The position numbers were made by a program, and so were the translations under genes. A stretch of DNA of 27,874 nt from an uncultured Eubacteriales bacterium (lineage in GTDB: Bacteria; Bacillota; Clostridia; Christensenellales; UBA1242), in contig URYH01000017.1 in the NCBI GenBank assembly GCA_900552105.1, positions 1 to 27,874 on the forward strand. The letters run 5' to 3'. The notes beneath the pieces are model-generated. The model was given only the letters and a program-made list of their open reading frames with translations. It had not been told where the DNA came from and ran no database searches. Shown here in pieces: positions 7,961 to 15,424 of this stretch (the stretch's first letter is position 1; each line of letters begins with the position of its first letter).

Positions 7961-8062
7961 GTGGATAATCAAATGAAATGGAAGACAGCATTGCTGATTG
8001 GAATGATAATGATGAAAGACTGCAATAAAATGCAGTTTTTTGTTTTTTGTTGCACCTATTAA
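7961..8062 (+). CDS. Possible 33-codon ORF on a short terminated transcript
   Basis: A GTG codon at 7961 is preceded by AGGAGG (7951-7956), one of the best ribosome binding sites in the window, and by a consensus promoter at 7903-7930. The ORF encodes 33 residues with six methionines (positions 1, 5, 15, 17, 18 and 24) and a short hydrophobic run ALLIGMIMM. The intrinsic terminator at 8015-8041 lies inside the ORF, so a terminated RNA would not contain the TAA stop at 8060. Either the short RNA is a leader or regulatory RNA with an ORF that is only completed on read-through into dnaG, or the protein reading is accidental. I see no homolog. Confidence 0.35.
   Translation: MDNQMKWKTALLIGMIMMKDCNKMQFFVFCCTY
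8015..8041 (+). terminator. Intrinsic terminator or attenuator upstream of dnaG
   Basis: The stem ACTGCA (8019-8024) / TGCAGT (8031-8036), extended by AAAG/TTTT pairs, encloses the loop ATAAAA and is followed by T residues to 8041. It would end the RNA that starts near 7937, giving about 105 nt, and would reduce transcription into dnaG. Confidence 0.8.
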
Positions 8063-8150
8063 AAATTTTTTGAAAAAATATTGAAAAAAATAAAAGGATT
8101 ATTGTTTTTTTGTTGTATAAGAATATTGACATTAATTTTTTGGAGAAAAA

Positions 8151-9926
8151 GTGGCAGACAGAGGCTATGATGTTGATTGGCTTGAAACTTTGAAGGCTCG
8201 CAATGAAATTGTTTCAACCATATCCAAATACATAAAACTTGATAAGAAAGGAAGAAACTGGTGGGGAAGGTGTCCATTTCATCACGAAAAGACGCCATCT
8301 TTTTCTGTTAATGAACTCGAACAATACTATCATTGTTTTGGTTGTGGCGAAAGCGGTGATGTCATCACCTTTGTTGAAAAATTTGAATCGGTTGATTTTA
8401 TGGATGCGGTCAAAATTTTGGCTGATAACGCTGGAATGGAAATACCTTCTTTTCATGGTGACAAAGAAATTGAAGAGAGAAAGAAAAGAAGAGATATAAC
8501 GCTTCGCTTGCTTTATGATGCAAAAGAGCACTACAAAGAAAACTTGTTGAAGCCAACAGCCAAAATTGCTCAAGACTACATAAAAATGAGAGGGCTGACC
8601 AACCGCGAACTCAAAGATTTTGAACTTGGTTATAGTCAAAACTGGAACGAAATGATTGATTATCTTTTGTCAAAAGGATATTCAATTGAAGATATGAAAC
8701 AAGCGGGGATTGCCGAAGAAAAAAATGGACGAGCTTATGATGTGTTTGGAGAACGTCTGATTTTCCCAATCATCAACATTCATGGCGATTGCATTGGATT
8801 TACCGCAAGAATTTTGGTCAAAAGTGATTTTGCAAAATACAAGAATTCTCCAAACACCTGTGTTTTTGACAAAAGCAATGTTGTTTACGCGATTAATCTC
8901 GTCAAAAAACTCAAACAAGAGCAAAGCGTTGACTCAATCATTATTGTTGAAGGTCAAATGGACGTTGTTGCAATGCATAAAGCGGGTTTCCGAAATGCTG
9001 TGGCTTGTATGGGAACAGCACTAACGCCATTCCATGCAAAACAACTTAAACGTCTTGCGGATAATGTTTTTGTTTGTTTTGACGGAGATGCGGCAGGGCA
9101 AAAAGCAACAAAACGAAGTCTTGACATTTTGCAAGAAGCAGGATTGAACACAAAAGTTGTTTCACTTCCAGAAAATCTCGACCCTGACGAGATAATCAAA
9201 AAGTATGGTGTGGACAGGCTTAAAAAAGAAATTGAGAATGCACTTCCAATCACTGATTATCGGCTCAAAGTTTGCGAAGAAAAATATAATCTTAATATCG
9301 CGAGCGAAAAACAAAACTACATAAAAGAAGCAATTAATATCATTGGCACGATTGAATTTGAAAGCGAAAAAGAGCCTTATCTTGAAATAATAAAGAAAAA
9401 AACCAATGTTCCAATTGATGTTTTGAGGCGTGATTCCAAACTCGCGGGAGTGCCAAGAGAAGAGAAAAACGAAGAAAAAGTTTTAACTTTTCGAGAAGAT
9501 GGAAATATTAAAGCAGTAAAATTTGTTCTTGCAGCACTTTTGCACAAAAAACCGTATGCAAAACTCAGTGCTGTGATTGAAGAAGGATTGACAAATCCAG
9601 ACCTGAAAAAGTTGTATTCAGTTTTGAAAAAATCAATTCAAGAAAACAAAGAATTTCACATCACGACACTGTTTGATATGTTTGATGTTGACAGTTCACA
9701 AACACTCAAAGACTTGATTAACTTTGACTTTTCAAAAGACAAGGTTGATGAAGAAAAATATTATGCCGAGTGCTTGTGGCAAATCAAAGAGCAAACGCTA
9801 AAACTCAAACAGCAAGAACTTGCAAACCTTTATAAAGAAGAAAAAGATTTGACAAAACGACGAGAAATTGCAGAAAAACTTAACGATGTTCTCAAAGAAC
9901 TAAAGAAAAAGAAGGTGGAGGAATAA
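8151..9926 (+). CDS. dnaG: DNA primase
   Basis: DnaG makes the RNA primers for Okazaki fragments and works with the replicative helicase. The 591-aa protein has the N-terminal CHC2 zinc domain (C41, H44, C62, C65, within CPFHHEKTPSF and HCFGCGESGD), then the TOPRIM catalytic domain with EGQMD (E267) and FDGDAAGQKA (D311, D313), and a C-terminal helicase-binding region. The start is the GTG at 8151, preceded by GGAG at 8142-8145; MADRGYDVDWLETLKARNEI fits the family start. No convincing promoter is seen between the hairpin at 8041 and the start. Expression therefore depends on read-through or on a weak site such as TATAAG near 8116. Its stop overlaps the rpoD start by one base. Confidence 0.97.
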   Translation: MADRGYDVDWLETLKARNEIVSTISKYIKLDKKGRNWWGRCPFHHEKTPSFSVNELEQYYHCFGCGESGDVITFVEKFESVDFMDAVKILADNAGMEIPSFHGDKEIEERKKRRDITLRLLYDAKEHYKENLLKPTAKIAQDYIKMRGLTNRELKDFELGYSQNWNEMIDYLLSKGYSIEDMKQAGIAEEKNGRAYDVFGERLIFPIINIHGDCIGFTARILVKSDFAKYKNSPNTCVFDKSNVVYAINLVKKLKQEQSVDSIIIVEGQMDVVAMHKAGFRNAVACMGTALTPFHAKQLKRLADNVFVCFDGDAAGQKATKRSLDILQEAGLNTKVVSLPENLDPDEIIKKYGVDRLKKEIENALPITDYRLKVCEEKYNLNIASEKQNYIKEAINIIGTIEFESEKEPYLEIIKKKTNVPIDVLRRDSKLAGVPREEKNEEKVLTFREDGNIKAVKFVLAALLHKKPYAKLSAVIEEGLTNPDLKKLYSVLKKSIQENKEFHITTLFDMFDVDSSQTLKDLINFDFSKDKVDEEKYYAECLWQIKEQTLKLKQQELANLYKEEKDLTKRREIAEKLNDVLKELKKKKVEE

Positions 9927-10984
9927 TGGTTAAAGAAAAACTTGAAGTTGAACTTACAAGAATAAAAGATGTCGGTCTAAAAAAAGGCTCAATCAATGAA
10001 GAAGACATCTATTTTAAAATGCTCAAATATGAGCAATCGGCTGACGAAATTCAAGCATTTATTGAAGAACTTGAAAAATTGGGCATAAAAATTATTAAAG
10101 CAAAAGAGCAAGATGTTGAAAAAGAAAGTATGGAAGACATCATCGCCGAAGTTAATGTTGACGATGCTGTCAAAATGTATCTAAAAGATATCGGCAAAGT
10201 GCCATTGCTTACTGGCGAAGAAGAAATTGACCTTGCAAAACGTATGCTTGACGGGGATATGTATGCAAAGAACAAACTCTCAGAAAGCAACCTTCGTCTT
10301 GTTGTTTCAATCGCAAAACGTTATGTCGGAAAAACAAGTATGCAATTTTTGGATCTCATTCAAGAAGGAAACATCGGGCTTCTCAAAGCGGTTGAAAAAT
10401 TTGATTACACAAAAGGATTCCGTTTTTCAACTTATGCAACTTGGTGGATTCGTCAAAGCATAACACGTGCCATTGCCGATCAAGCAAGAACAATCAGAAT
10501 TCCAGTGCATATGGTTGAGACAATCAACAAACTCAACCGAACAACTCGTCAACTTTTGCAAAAACTTGGACGCGACCCAACAACCGCTGAAATTGCCGAA
10601 GCAATGGGTGTGACCGAAGACAAGGTGTCTGAAGTGCAAAGAATTGCACAAGACCCAATTTCATTGGAATCAAGCATTGGCGAAGAACAAGACAGCAAAA
10701 TTCAAGACATTGTTGAAGACGAAAATGCACTTTCTCCAATGGAAGTGACAGAGCAAACTCTTCTTAAAGAGCAACTTCTTGCAGTTATCGAAACATTGAC
10801 ACCTCGTGAACAAAAAGTTATTCGCTTGCGTTATGGCCTTGATGACGGTCACCCAAGGACACTTGAAGAAGTCGGACGCGAATTTAATGTCACGCGTGAA
10901 AGAATAAGACAAATTGAAGCAAAAGCACTCAGAAAACTCAGACAACCAAGCCGCAGCAAACGATTGCTTCAAGTTGAAGATTAA
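9926..10984 (+). CDS. rpoD: RNA polymerase primary sigma factor (sigma-A / RpoD)
   Basis: This is the housekeeping sigma factor that recognises the TTGACA/TATAAT promoters seen in this window. The 352-aa product has a short region 1.1, region 1.2 (YLKDIGKVPLLT, about residue 80-92), regions 2.1-2.4 (LRLVVSIAKRYVG, FLDLIQEGNIGLLKAVEKF, RFSTYATWWIRQSI), region 3 (IRIPVHMVETINKL onward) and region 4 with the -35 helix-turn-helix (TLEEVGREFNVTRERIRQIE) and the RKLRQPSR terminus. The ATG overlaps the dnaG stop as TAATG, and GGTGGAGG lies at 9914-9921. dnaG-rpoD is the classical macromolecular synthesis pair. The length is typical of Gram-positive sigma-A. Confidence 0.98.
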   Translation: MVKEKLEVELTRIKDVGLKKGSINEEDIYFKMLKYEQSADEIQAFIEELEKLGIKIIKAKEQDVEKESMEDIIAEVNVDDAVKMYLKDIGKVPLLTGEEEIDLAKRMLDGDMYAKNKLSESNLRLVVSIAKRYVGKTSMQFLDLIQEGNIGLLKAVEKFDYTKGFRFSTYATWWIRQSITRAIADQARTIRIPVHMVETINKLNRTTRQLLQKLGRDPTTAEIAEAMGVTEDKVSEVQRIAQDPISLESSIGEEQDSKIQDIVEDENALSPMEVTEQTLLKEQLLAVIETLTPREQKVIRLRYGLDDGHPRTLEEVGREFNVTRERIRQIEAKALRKLRQPSRSKRLLQVED

Positions 10985-10995
10985 GGAGAAAAGAT

Positions 10996-11694
10996 ATGAA
11001 ATTTGACAAACTTATGCAATATCAAAAATGTGATGCCCAAGCAATCAAACTTGAAAGAAAATTGGGTGATAGTGAACACAAAAAAGTTTACTCTCAAATG
11101 CTTGCAGTTGTTAAAGATGCAAAAAATCACACTGCAGCTCTTGAAAATCAAGCGGGCAATTTGTTGCACTCATACAATCAACTCAAAAACAAGTATAAAG
11201 AAAATTGTGATCTTCTTGATAAGTTGACAAAAGTTGATCTCGACAAAGAATCCGCTGAAAATGTTGACAAAATCTTTGAAAAAATCGCAGTTATTTCAAA
11301 CAATCTCAACGCACTTGAGAAAAAACTCATGACAGTTGCTGAACAAGTTAACTCCGCTCTCAATGACTTTGAACAAACAAAAAAGAGATATGGTTCAGCA
11401 AGAAACAAATATAACGAACAAAAAGCAATGTATGAAAAAGAAGAGGCCGACATCAAACCTCAACTTGATAAAATTTATTCTGAACTAAAAACTCTTGAAA
11501 AAGAAGTTGAGCCAAGAGTTTTGTCAAAATATAAATCAATTCGCCAAGACAGAATTTTTCCAGTTCTTGTTCCTCTCATGGACAAGAGTTGTGGGGGGTG
11601 CATGATGGAACTTTCATATGCCGCTCAGGCAAAACTCAAAGAACAAGGCTATCTTGAATGTGAACACTGCAGACGCATGATTTATACTGACTAG
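10996..11694 (+). CDS. Coiled-coil C4-type zinc ribbon protein
   Basis: The 232-aa product has a long, highly charged coiled-coil region (about residues 15-185) followed by a four-cysteine zinc ribbon (C199, C202, C222, C225; SCGGCM and CEHCRRMI). This is the architecture of the C4-type zinc ribbon family (formerly DUF164) found next to rpoD or Nif3-like genes in many bacteria. Family structures are elongated and suggest a nucleic-acid or protein-binding role, but the function is not settled. AAGGAG at 10983-10988 precedes the ATG, and the gene starts 11 bases after rpoD, so it belongs to the dnaG-rpoD operon. Its TAG stop overlaps the stop of the opposite-strand gene in a shared CTAG. Confidence 0.88.
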   Translation: MKFDKLMQYQKCDAQAIKLERKLGDSEHKKVYSQMLAVVKDAKNHTAALENQAGNLLHSYNQLKNKYKENCDLLDKLTKVDLDKESAENVDKIFEKIAVISNNLNALEKKLMTVAEQVNSALNDFEQTKKRYGSARNKYNEQKAMYEKEEADIKPQLDKIYSELKTLEKEVEPRVLSKYKSIRQDRIFPVLVPLMDKSCGGCMMELSYAAQAKLKEQGYLECEHCRRMIYTD

Positions 11695-12308
11695 CGTTTT
11701 AGCAAATAGTCAACAAGTTCATTTTGTCTTTCATATGCAGTTTTGACTGCATTTTGGTGGGCAGGGTCGAGATTATCTGTGCCATGAGTTCTGCTCATGA
11801 GAAAATGTATACACGTATGACCATTTTCGTTGTTGTTGGTAATATAAGAATATGAGTGGGGCATTCCATTGATTGAGGCGGCAATCCAAATTTTGTTAAC
11901 TTCAACCCAAACGGCACGTCTTGCCCAACTCCATGTCCCATTATACAAACTTTTGAATATCGCTGTATCAGCCGCTGTGAGGGCTTCAACATCGGCATGA
12001 TTATATCCTCCAACGCGTCTGACACGATATTCTTTTTTTGTTTCAACATCAACAACTCGGGCATCTGTAAATTTTTCAAATAGTGAATTTACGACTGAAA
12101 ACCAATTAAGTTTTTCAACTTGAACAACGTTGTTGTCATAGTGAGTCGTTGAATATGGTTCAAGTTCTTTTGCGTCATTATATCGTGCTTGTTCTTCAAT
12201 GGACATATTTTCATGTTTTGTTGTGCTTAGAAACGACGGCAAAAAACTTGCCAAAACACTTGACGCAAAAATTGAAATCAGAAGCAATAATACTAATTTT
12301 GACTTCAT
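11691..12308 (-). CDS. Secreted protein with conserved His/Cys motif, function unknown
   Basis: The 205-aa product starts with a signal peptide (K2 and K4, hydrophobic core to residue 20, likely cleavage after VLA). From about residue 66 to 185 lies a domain I recall as recurring at the C-terminus of clostridial cell-wall and peptidoglycan-binding proteins. It starts LNWFSVVNSLFEKF and contains VGGYNHADVEALTAADT (H104, D106), TWSWARRAVWVEVN, ASINGMPHSY (H151) and GHTCIHFLMSRTHG (H164, C166, H168, H175), followed by DPAHQ. The cluster of His, Cys and Asp suggests a metal- or thiol-dependent enzyme acting outside the cell, but this is inference. No obvious Shine-Dalgarno stands before the ATG (only AAAG). 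It runs against its neighbours on both sides. A promoter is proposed at 12341-12369. Confidence 0.85.
   Translation of the reverse strand: MKSKLVLLLLISIFASSVLASFLPSFLSTTKHENMSIEEQARYNDAKELEPYSTTHYDNNVVQVEKLNWFSVVNSLFEKFTDARVVDVETKKEYRVRRVGGYNHADVEALTAADTAIFKSLYNGTWSWARRAVWVEVNKIWIAASINGMPHSYSYITNNNENGHTCIHFLMSRTHGTDNLDPAHQNAVKTAYERQNELVDYLLKR
11735..11755 (+). terminator. Weak plus-strand hairpin inside the convergent gene
   Basis: ATGCAG (11735-11740) and CTGCAT (11747-11752) pair around a six-base loop, with four T residues (11752-11755). It lies about 40 bases past the stop of the zinc ribbon gene, within the minus-strand coding sequence. The T run is short. Confidence 0.35.
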
Positions 12309-12340
12309 ATCTTTATTTTGTATATTTTCAATAAATTTAT

Positions 12341-12369
12341 TATATATTGTCGAAATTTTTGCAATTCAA
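12341..12369 (-). promoter_or_regulatory. Candidate minus-strand promoter for the secreted protein
   Basis: Read on the minus strand, TTGAAT (12369-12364) is followed after 17 bases by TATATA (12346-12341), which overlaps a TATAAT at 12344-12339. The AT-rich leader to the ATG is about 30 bases. Confidence 0.45.
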
Positions 12370-12398
12370 ACAAACTGAATAAAAATAATAAAAAACAC

Positions 12399-12427
12399 TT
12401 GAAATTTGGTTTTTGTTTTGTTATAAT
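12399..12427 (+). promoter_or_regulatory. Sigma-A promoter, extended -10, for the 75-aa membrane protein and possibly valS
   Basis: TTGAAA (12399-12404), 17 bases, then a perfect TATAAT (12422-12427) preceded by TGt. It is the only good promoter upstream of valS. Confidence 0.88.
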
Positions 12428-12451
12428 CAAAAACATCAAGGAGAAAACAAG

Positions 12452-12679
12452 ATGTTGTTATTAGAAAATTTTGTTGACGTTATTTCAAGAGCAAACGTTA
12501 TCGCCGGAATAATTTTGGCAGCCGTGGGACTTGCACTCACACTTTTGGCAAAGAAAATCACAAGAATTGCCAGAAAAAAGCAAGACATTGACGAGGCTGA
12601 CAAATTGTATCTTGCACTCAAAGGACTCGCTCTTGTTATGATTCTGGTGGCTCTGATTGTTATGATAATCAAAATTTAA
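12452..12679 (+). CDS. Small two-span membrane protein, 75 aa
   Basis: The ATG at 12452 is preceded by AAGGAG (12438-12443) at good spacing. An in-frame upstream extension to 12413 would run across the -10 box and is rejected. The 75-aa product has two predicted membrane spans (about residues 15-33 and 56-74). They are separated by a strongly charged loop (KKITRIARKKQDIDEADK), which by the positive-inside rule should be cytoplasmic, with both ends outside. I recognise no family. The gene has a consensus extended -10 promoter, so it may be well expressed. A strong terminator follows, and valS begins 18 bases after it. The role is unknown. Confidence 0.75.
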   Translation: MLLLENFVDVISRANVIAGIILAAVGLALTLLAKKITRIARKKQDIDEADKLYLALKGLALVMILVALIVMIIKI

Positions 12680-12702
12680 ATTGTCAAATTTGTGAGAAAA
12701 TG

Positions 12703-12732
12703 AACATAGGAACTGCTTCCTATGTTTTTTTT
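12703..12732 (+). terminator. Strong intrinsic terminator immediately before valS
   Basis: A perfect ten-base-pair stem, AACATAGGAA (12703-12712) / TTCCTATGTT (12717-12726), with a four-base loop CTGC and eight T residues (12725-12732). It ends five bases before the AAGGGGAG ribosome binding site of valS. Confidence 0.92.
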
Positions 12733-12749
12733 GAAAAAGGGGAGAAAAG

Positions 12750-15365
12750 ATGCAAAAGAATTATGAACCAAAAGAGTTCGAAAAAAATATTTATCAAAGT
12801 TGGTTAAACAAAAAATATTTTCACGCCGATGCGGATTCAAAAAAACCGCATTTTTCTGTTGTTATGCCACCACCAAATGTCACTGGGCAACTTCACATTG
12901 GACACGCACTCAATGACACAATTCAAGACATTCTCGTCAGATATAAGAGAATGAAAGGTTTTGACACACTTTGGCTTCCTGGAACTGACCACGCGGCAAT
13001 TGCAACCGAAGCAAAAGTTGTTGAAGCAATCACAAATGAAGGAAAAACAAAAGAAGAAATTGGCAGAGAAGAGTTTGTCAAACTTGGCTGGGATTGGTAT
13101 GAAAAATACGGCAACAGAATTTGCGAACAACTTCAAGGGCTTGGAGTGTCTTGTGATTGGGACAGAAAAGCGTTCACAATGGATGAAAACCTCAATCGTG
13201 CTGTTAAACATGTTTTTGTTTCATACTATAATAAAGGCTTGATATATAAAGGAAAGAGAATTGTCAACTGGTGTCCTCATTGCAAAAGTGCGATTTCTGA
13301 TATTGAAAATGAATATGTGGACCAAAACACATCTTTGTGGTCAATTCGCTATCCATACGAAGATGGGACAGGCGAAATTGTTGTTGCGACAACAAGACCG
13401 GAAACGATGTTTGGTGACACTGCTGTTGCAGTCAATCCTCGTGACCCTCGCTACAAAGACATTGTTGGAAAAAATGTTATTTTGCCACTTGTTAATCGCC
13501 CAATTCCAGTTGTTGCTGATGAATATTCTGAAATGGATTTTGGAACAGGTGCAGTCAAAATCACACCAGCTCATGACCCAAATGACTATGAACTTGGTCT
13601 TCGTCATAATTTGGAAGTCATATCTTGCATTGGTGATGACGGAATTTTGACGGAGGCGGCAGGTGAGTTTGCTGGACTTGACCGTTTTGAAGCACGAAAA
13701 CAAGTTGTTAAAAAACTTGAACAAGAAGGTTATCTTGTCAAAATCACAAAATATAAAAACAAGGTTGGAACTTGCCAACGTTGTCACACAATCACAGAAC
13801 CAAAAATTTCCACTCAATGGTTTGTAAAGATGGAAGACTTGGCAAAACCTGCGATTGATGTTGTGAAGAATGGCAAACTTAAATTTTTTCCAAAACGTTT
13901 TGAAAAACAATATATCAATTGGCTTGCAAACATAAAAGATTGGTGCATTTCACGTCAAATTTGGCTTGGGCACAGAATTCCGGCTTACACTTGTGAAGAT
14001 TGTGGAAATCTTATGGTTGAAGAAAACGATGTTCATGTATGTTCAAAATGCGGAAGTCACAATATTGTTCAAGATCCTGATGTTCTTGATACATGGTTCT
14101 CATCTGCTCTTTGGCCTTTCTCAACTCTTGGATATCCAAATCAAACAAAAGACCTGAAAACTTATTATCCAACAAGCACACTTGTCACGGGTTATGACAT
14201 TATTGCTTTCTGGGTTTCAAAAATGGTTTTCTCGGGGCTTGAATTTATGGGTGATGTTCCTTTTGAACATTGCGTTATCAACGGCTTGGTTCGTGACGGA
14301 ATTGGCAGAAAGATGAGCAAGTCCTTGGGCAATGGTGTTGATCCAATTGAACTCATTGAAAAATATGGTGCCGATGCACTTCGCATGTCACTTGTCCATG
14401 GGATGAGCATGGGCGCAGATGTCAAATATACTGAAAGCAAAGCAGAAAGTTCAAAAATCTTTATCAACAAACTTTTCAATGCTTCAAAATTTGTTCTTAT
14501 GAATCTTGATGAATATGAAAAGCAAGATATTTCAAAATGTGTTCAAAACTATGCGGACAAGTGGATTTTGTCGGAGTATAACAAACTCGTCAAACATGTC
14601 ACTCGTCATATGGATAAATATGAACAAGGCATTGCAATTTCAAGTTTGATTGATTTTATTTGGTCAAAATTCTGCGATTGGTATATTGAGGCGTCAAAGA
14701 ACAACATTTATAGCCAAGACAAAACTATTAAAAACAAAACCATGAATGTTTTGGTTTATGTGCTTGAAGGCGTTCTAAAACTCATTCATCCATTCATTCC
14801 TTTTGTGACAGAATATATTTATCAAGAACTTCCTGGTCACAATGAGAGCATCATGATTGAGAAATATCCAGAATACACAGAAAAACTTAATTTCAAAGAC
14901 GGTGCGAAGTTTGAAAAAGTTATTTCAATCATCAAATCAATCAGAAATTTACGTTCTGAAATGAATGTTGCAGACAACAAAAGAACAGCGATTTTTGTTG
15001 AAGTTTTGAGCGAAAATGATCTTGTTGAAAAGTCTCTTGATGTGATTTCAAAACTTGGTTATGGAAACTTTGTGAAAGTTGTTTCGTGTGAAGATGAAAT
15101 TGCTGACAAACATATCAAAATTTTGGGAGATATTGCAAACATTTATATACCAATGAATGAACTTGTTGACACAGCAAAAGAGCAAGCACGACTTGAAAAA
15201 GAAATTGAAACTCTGAAAAAAGAAATTGCAAGAAGTGAAGGAATGTTGAATAACCAAAACTTTATTTCTCGTGCACCAGGGGAACTTGTTGCAAAAGAAC
15301 GTGAAAAACTTGAACGCAACCAGGTTCTTCTCACAAAAACACAACAAGCACTTGCTGATTTATAA
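12750..15365 (+). CDS. valS: Valyl-tRNA synthetase
   Basis: ValRS charges tRNA-Val in the cytosol and edits misactivated threonine. The 871-aa class I enzyme has PPPNVTGQLHIGHALN with the HIGH motif at residues 49-52, the CP1 editing domain (TTRPETMFGDTAVAV, DFGTGAVKITPAHDPND), a zinc-type CEDC...CSKC insertion near residue 415-432, DTWFSSALWPFSTLG, the KMSKS loop at 521-525, the anticodon-binding helical domain and a C-terminal coiled coil. The ATG at 12750 follows AAGGGGAG (12737-12744). No T-box leader is present, though many Firmicutes regulate valS that way; the gap holds only a terminator. Its mRNA probably comes from the promoter at 12399 by partial read-through, or from a promoter I cannot see. 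Confidence 0.98.
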   Translation: MQKNYEPKEFEKNIYQSWLNKKYFHADADSKKPHFSVVMPPPNVTGQLHIGHALNDTIQDILVRYKRMKGFDTLWLPGTDHAAIATEAKVVEAITNEGKTKEEIGREEFVKLGWDWYEKYGNRICEQLQGLGVSCDWDRKAFTMDENLNRAVKHVFVSYYNKGLIYKGKRIVNWCPHCKSAISDIENEYVDQNTSLWSIRYPYEDGTGEIVVATTRPETMFGDTAVAVNPRDPRYKDIVGKNVILPLVNRPIPVVADEYSEMDFGTGAVKITPAHDPNDYELGLRHNLEVISCIGDDGILTEAAGEFAGLDRFEARKQVVKKLEQEGYLVKITKYKNKVGTCQRCHTITEPKISTQWFVKMEDLAKPAIDVVKNGKLKFFPKRFEKQYINWLANIKDWCISRQIWLGHRIPAYTCEDCGNLMVEENDVHVCSKCGSHNIVQDPDVLDTWFSSALWPFSTLGYPNQTKDLKTYYPTSTLVTGYDIIAFWVSKMVFSGLEFMGDVPFEHCVINGLVRDGIGRKMSKSLGNGVDPIELIEKYGADALRMSLVHGMSMGADVKYTESKAESSKIFINKLFNASKFVLMNLDEYEKQDISKCVQNYADKWILSEYNKLVKHVTRHMDKYEQGIAISSLIDFIWSKFCDWYIEASKNNIYSQDKTIKNKTMNVLVYVLEGVLKLIHPFIPFVTEYIYQELPGHNESIMIEKYPEYTEKLNFKDGAKFEKVISIIKSIRNLRSEMNVADNKRTAIFVEVLSENDLVEKSLDVISKLGYGNFVKVVSCEDEIADKHIKILGDIANIYIPMNELVDTAKEQARLEKEIETLKKEIARSEGMLNNQNFISRAPGELVAKEREKLERNQVLLTKTQQALADL

Positions 15366-15381
15366 AGTTGATTAAAAAATG

Positions 15382-15411
15382 AAAAAAGTCGGGAACCATC
15401 TCGACTTTTTG
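15382..15411. terminator. Bidirectional terminator between valS and the DUF4364 gene
   Basis: The arms AAAAAGTCGGGA (15383-15394) and TCTCGACTTTTT (15399-15410) pair with one G-T around a four-base loop. The A run on one side and T run on the other let it work on both strands. It lies between the convergent stops at 15365 and 15425. Confidence 0.88.
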
Positions 15412-15424
15412 TTATGCAGAAAAA

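Noticed and set aside
8126..8150. TTGACA at 8126-8131 as a dnaG promoter
   Set aside because: A properly spaced -10 would fall on the start codon, so it cannot serve as the dnaG promoter unless transcripts start inside the gene.
12680..12749. T-box or other riboswitch before valS
   Set aside because: The gap is only 70 bases and lacks the conserved T-box bulge and specifier elements; only a simple terminator is present.
13341..13910. Minus-strand 189-codon ORF opposite valS
   Set aside because: It is antisense to conserved valS domains, has no start signals and has shadow-type composition.
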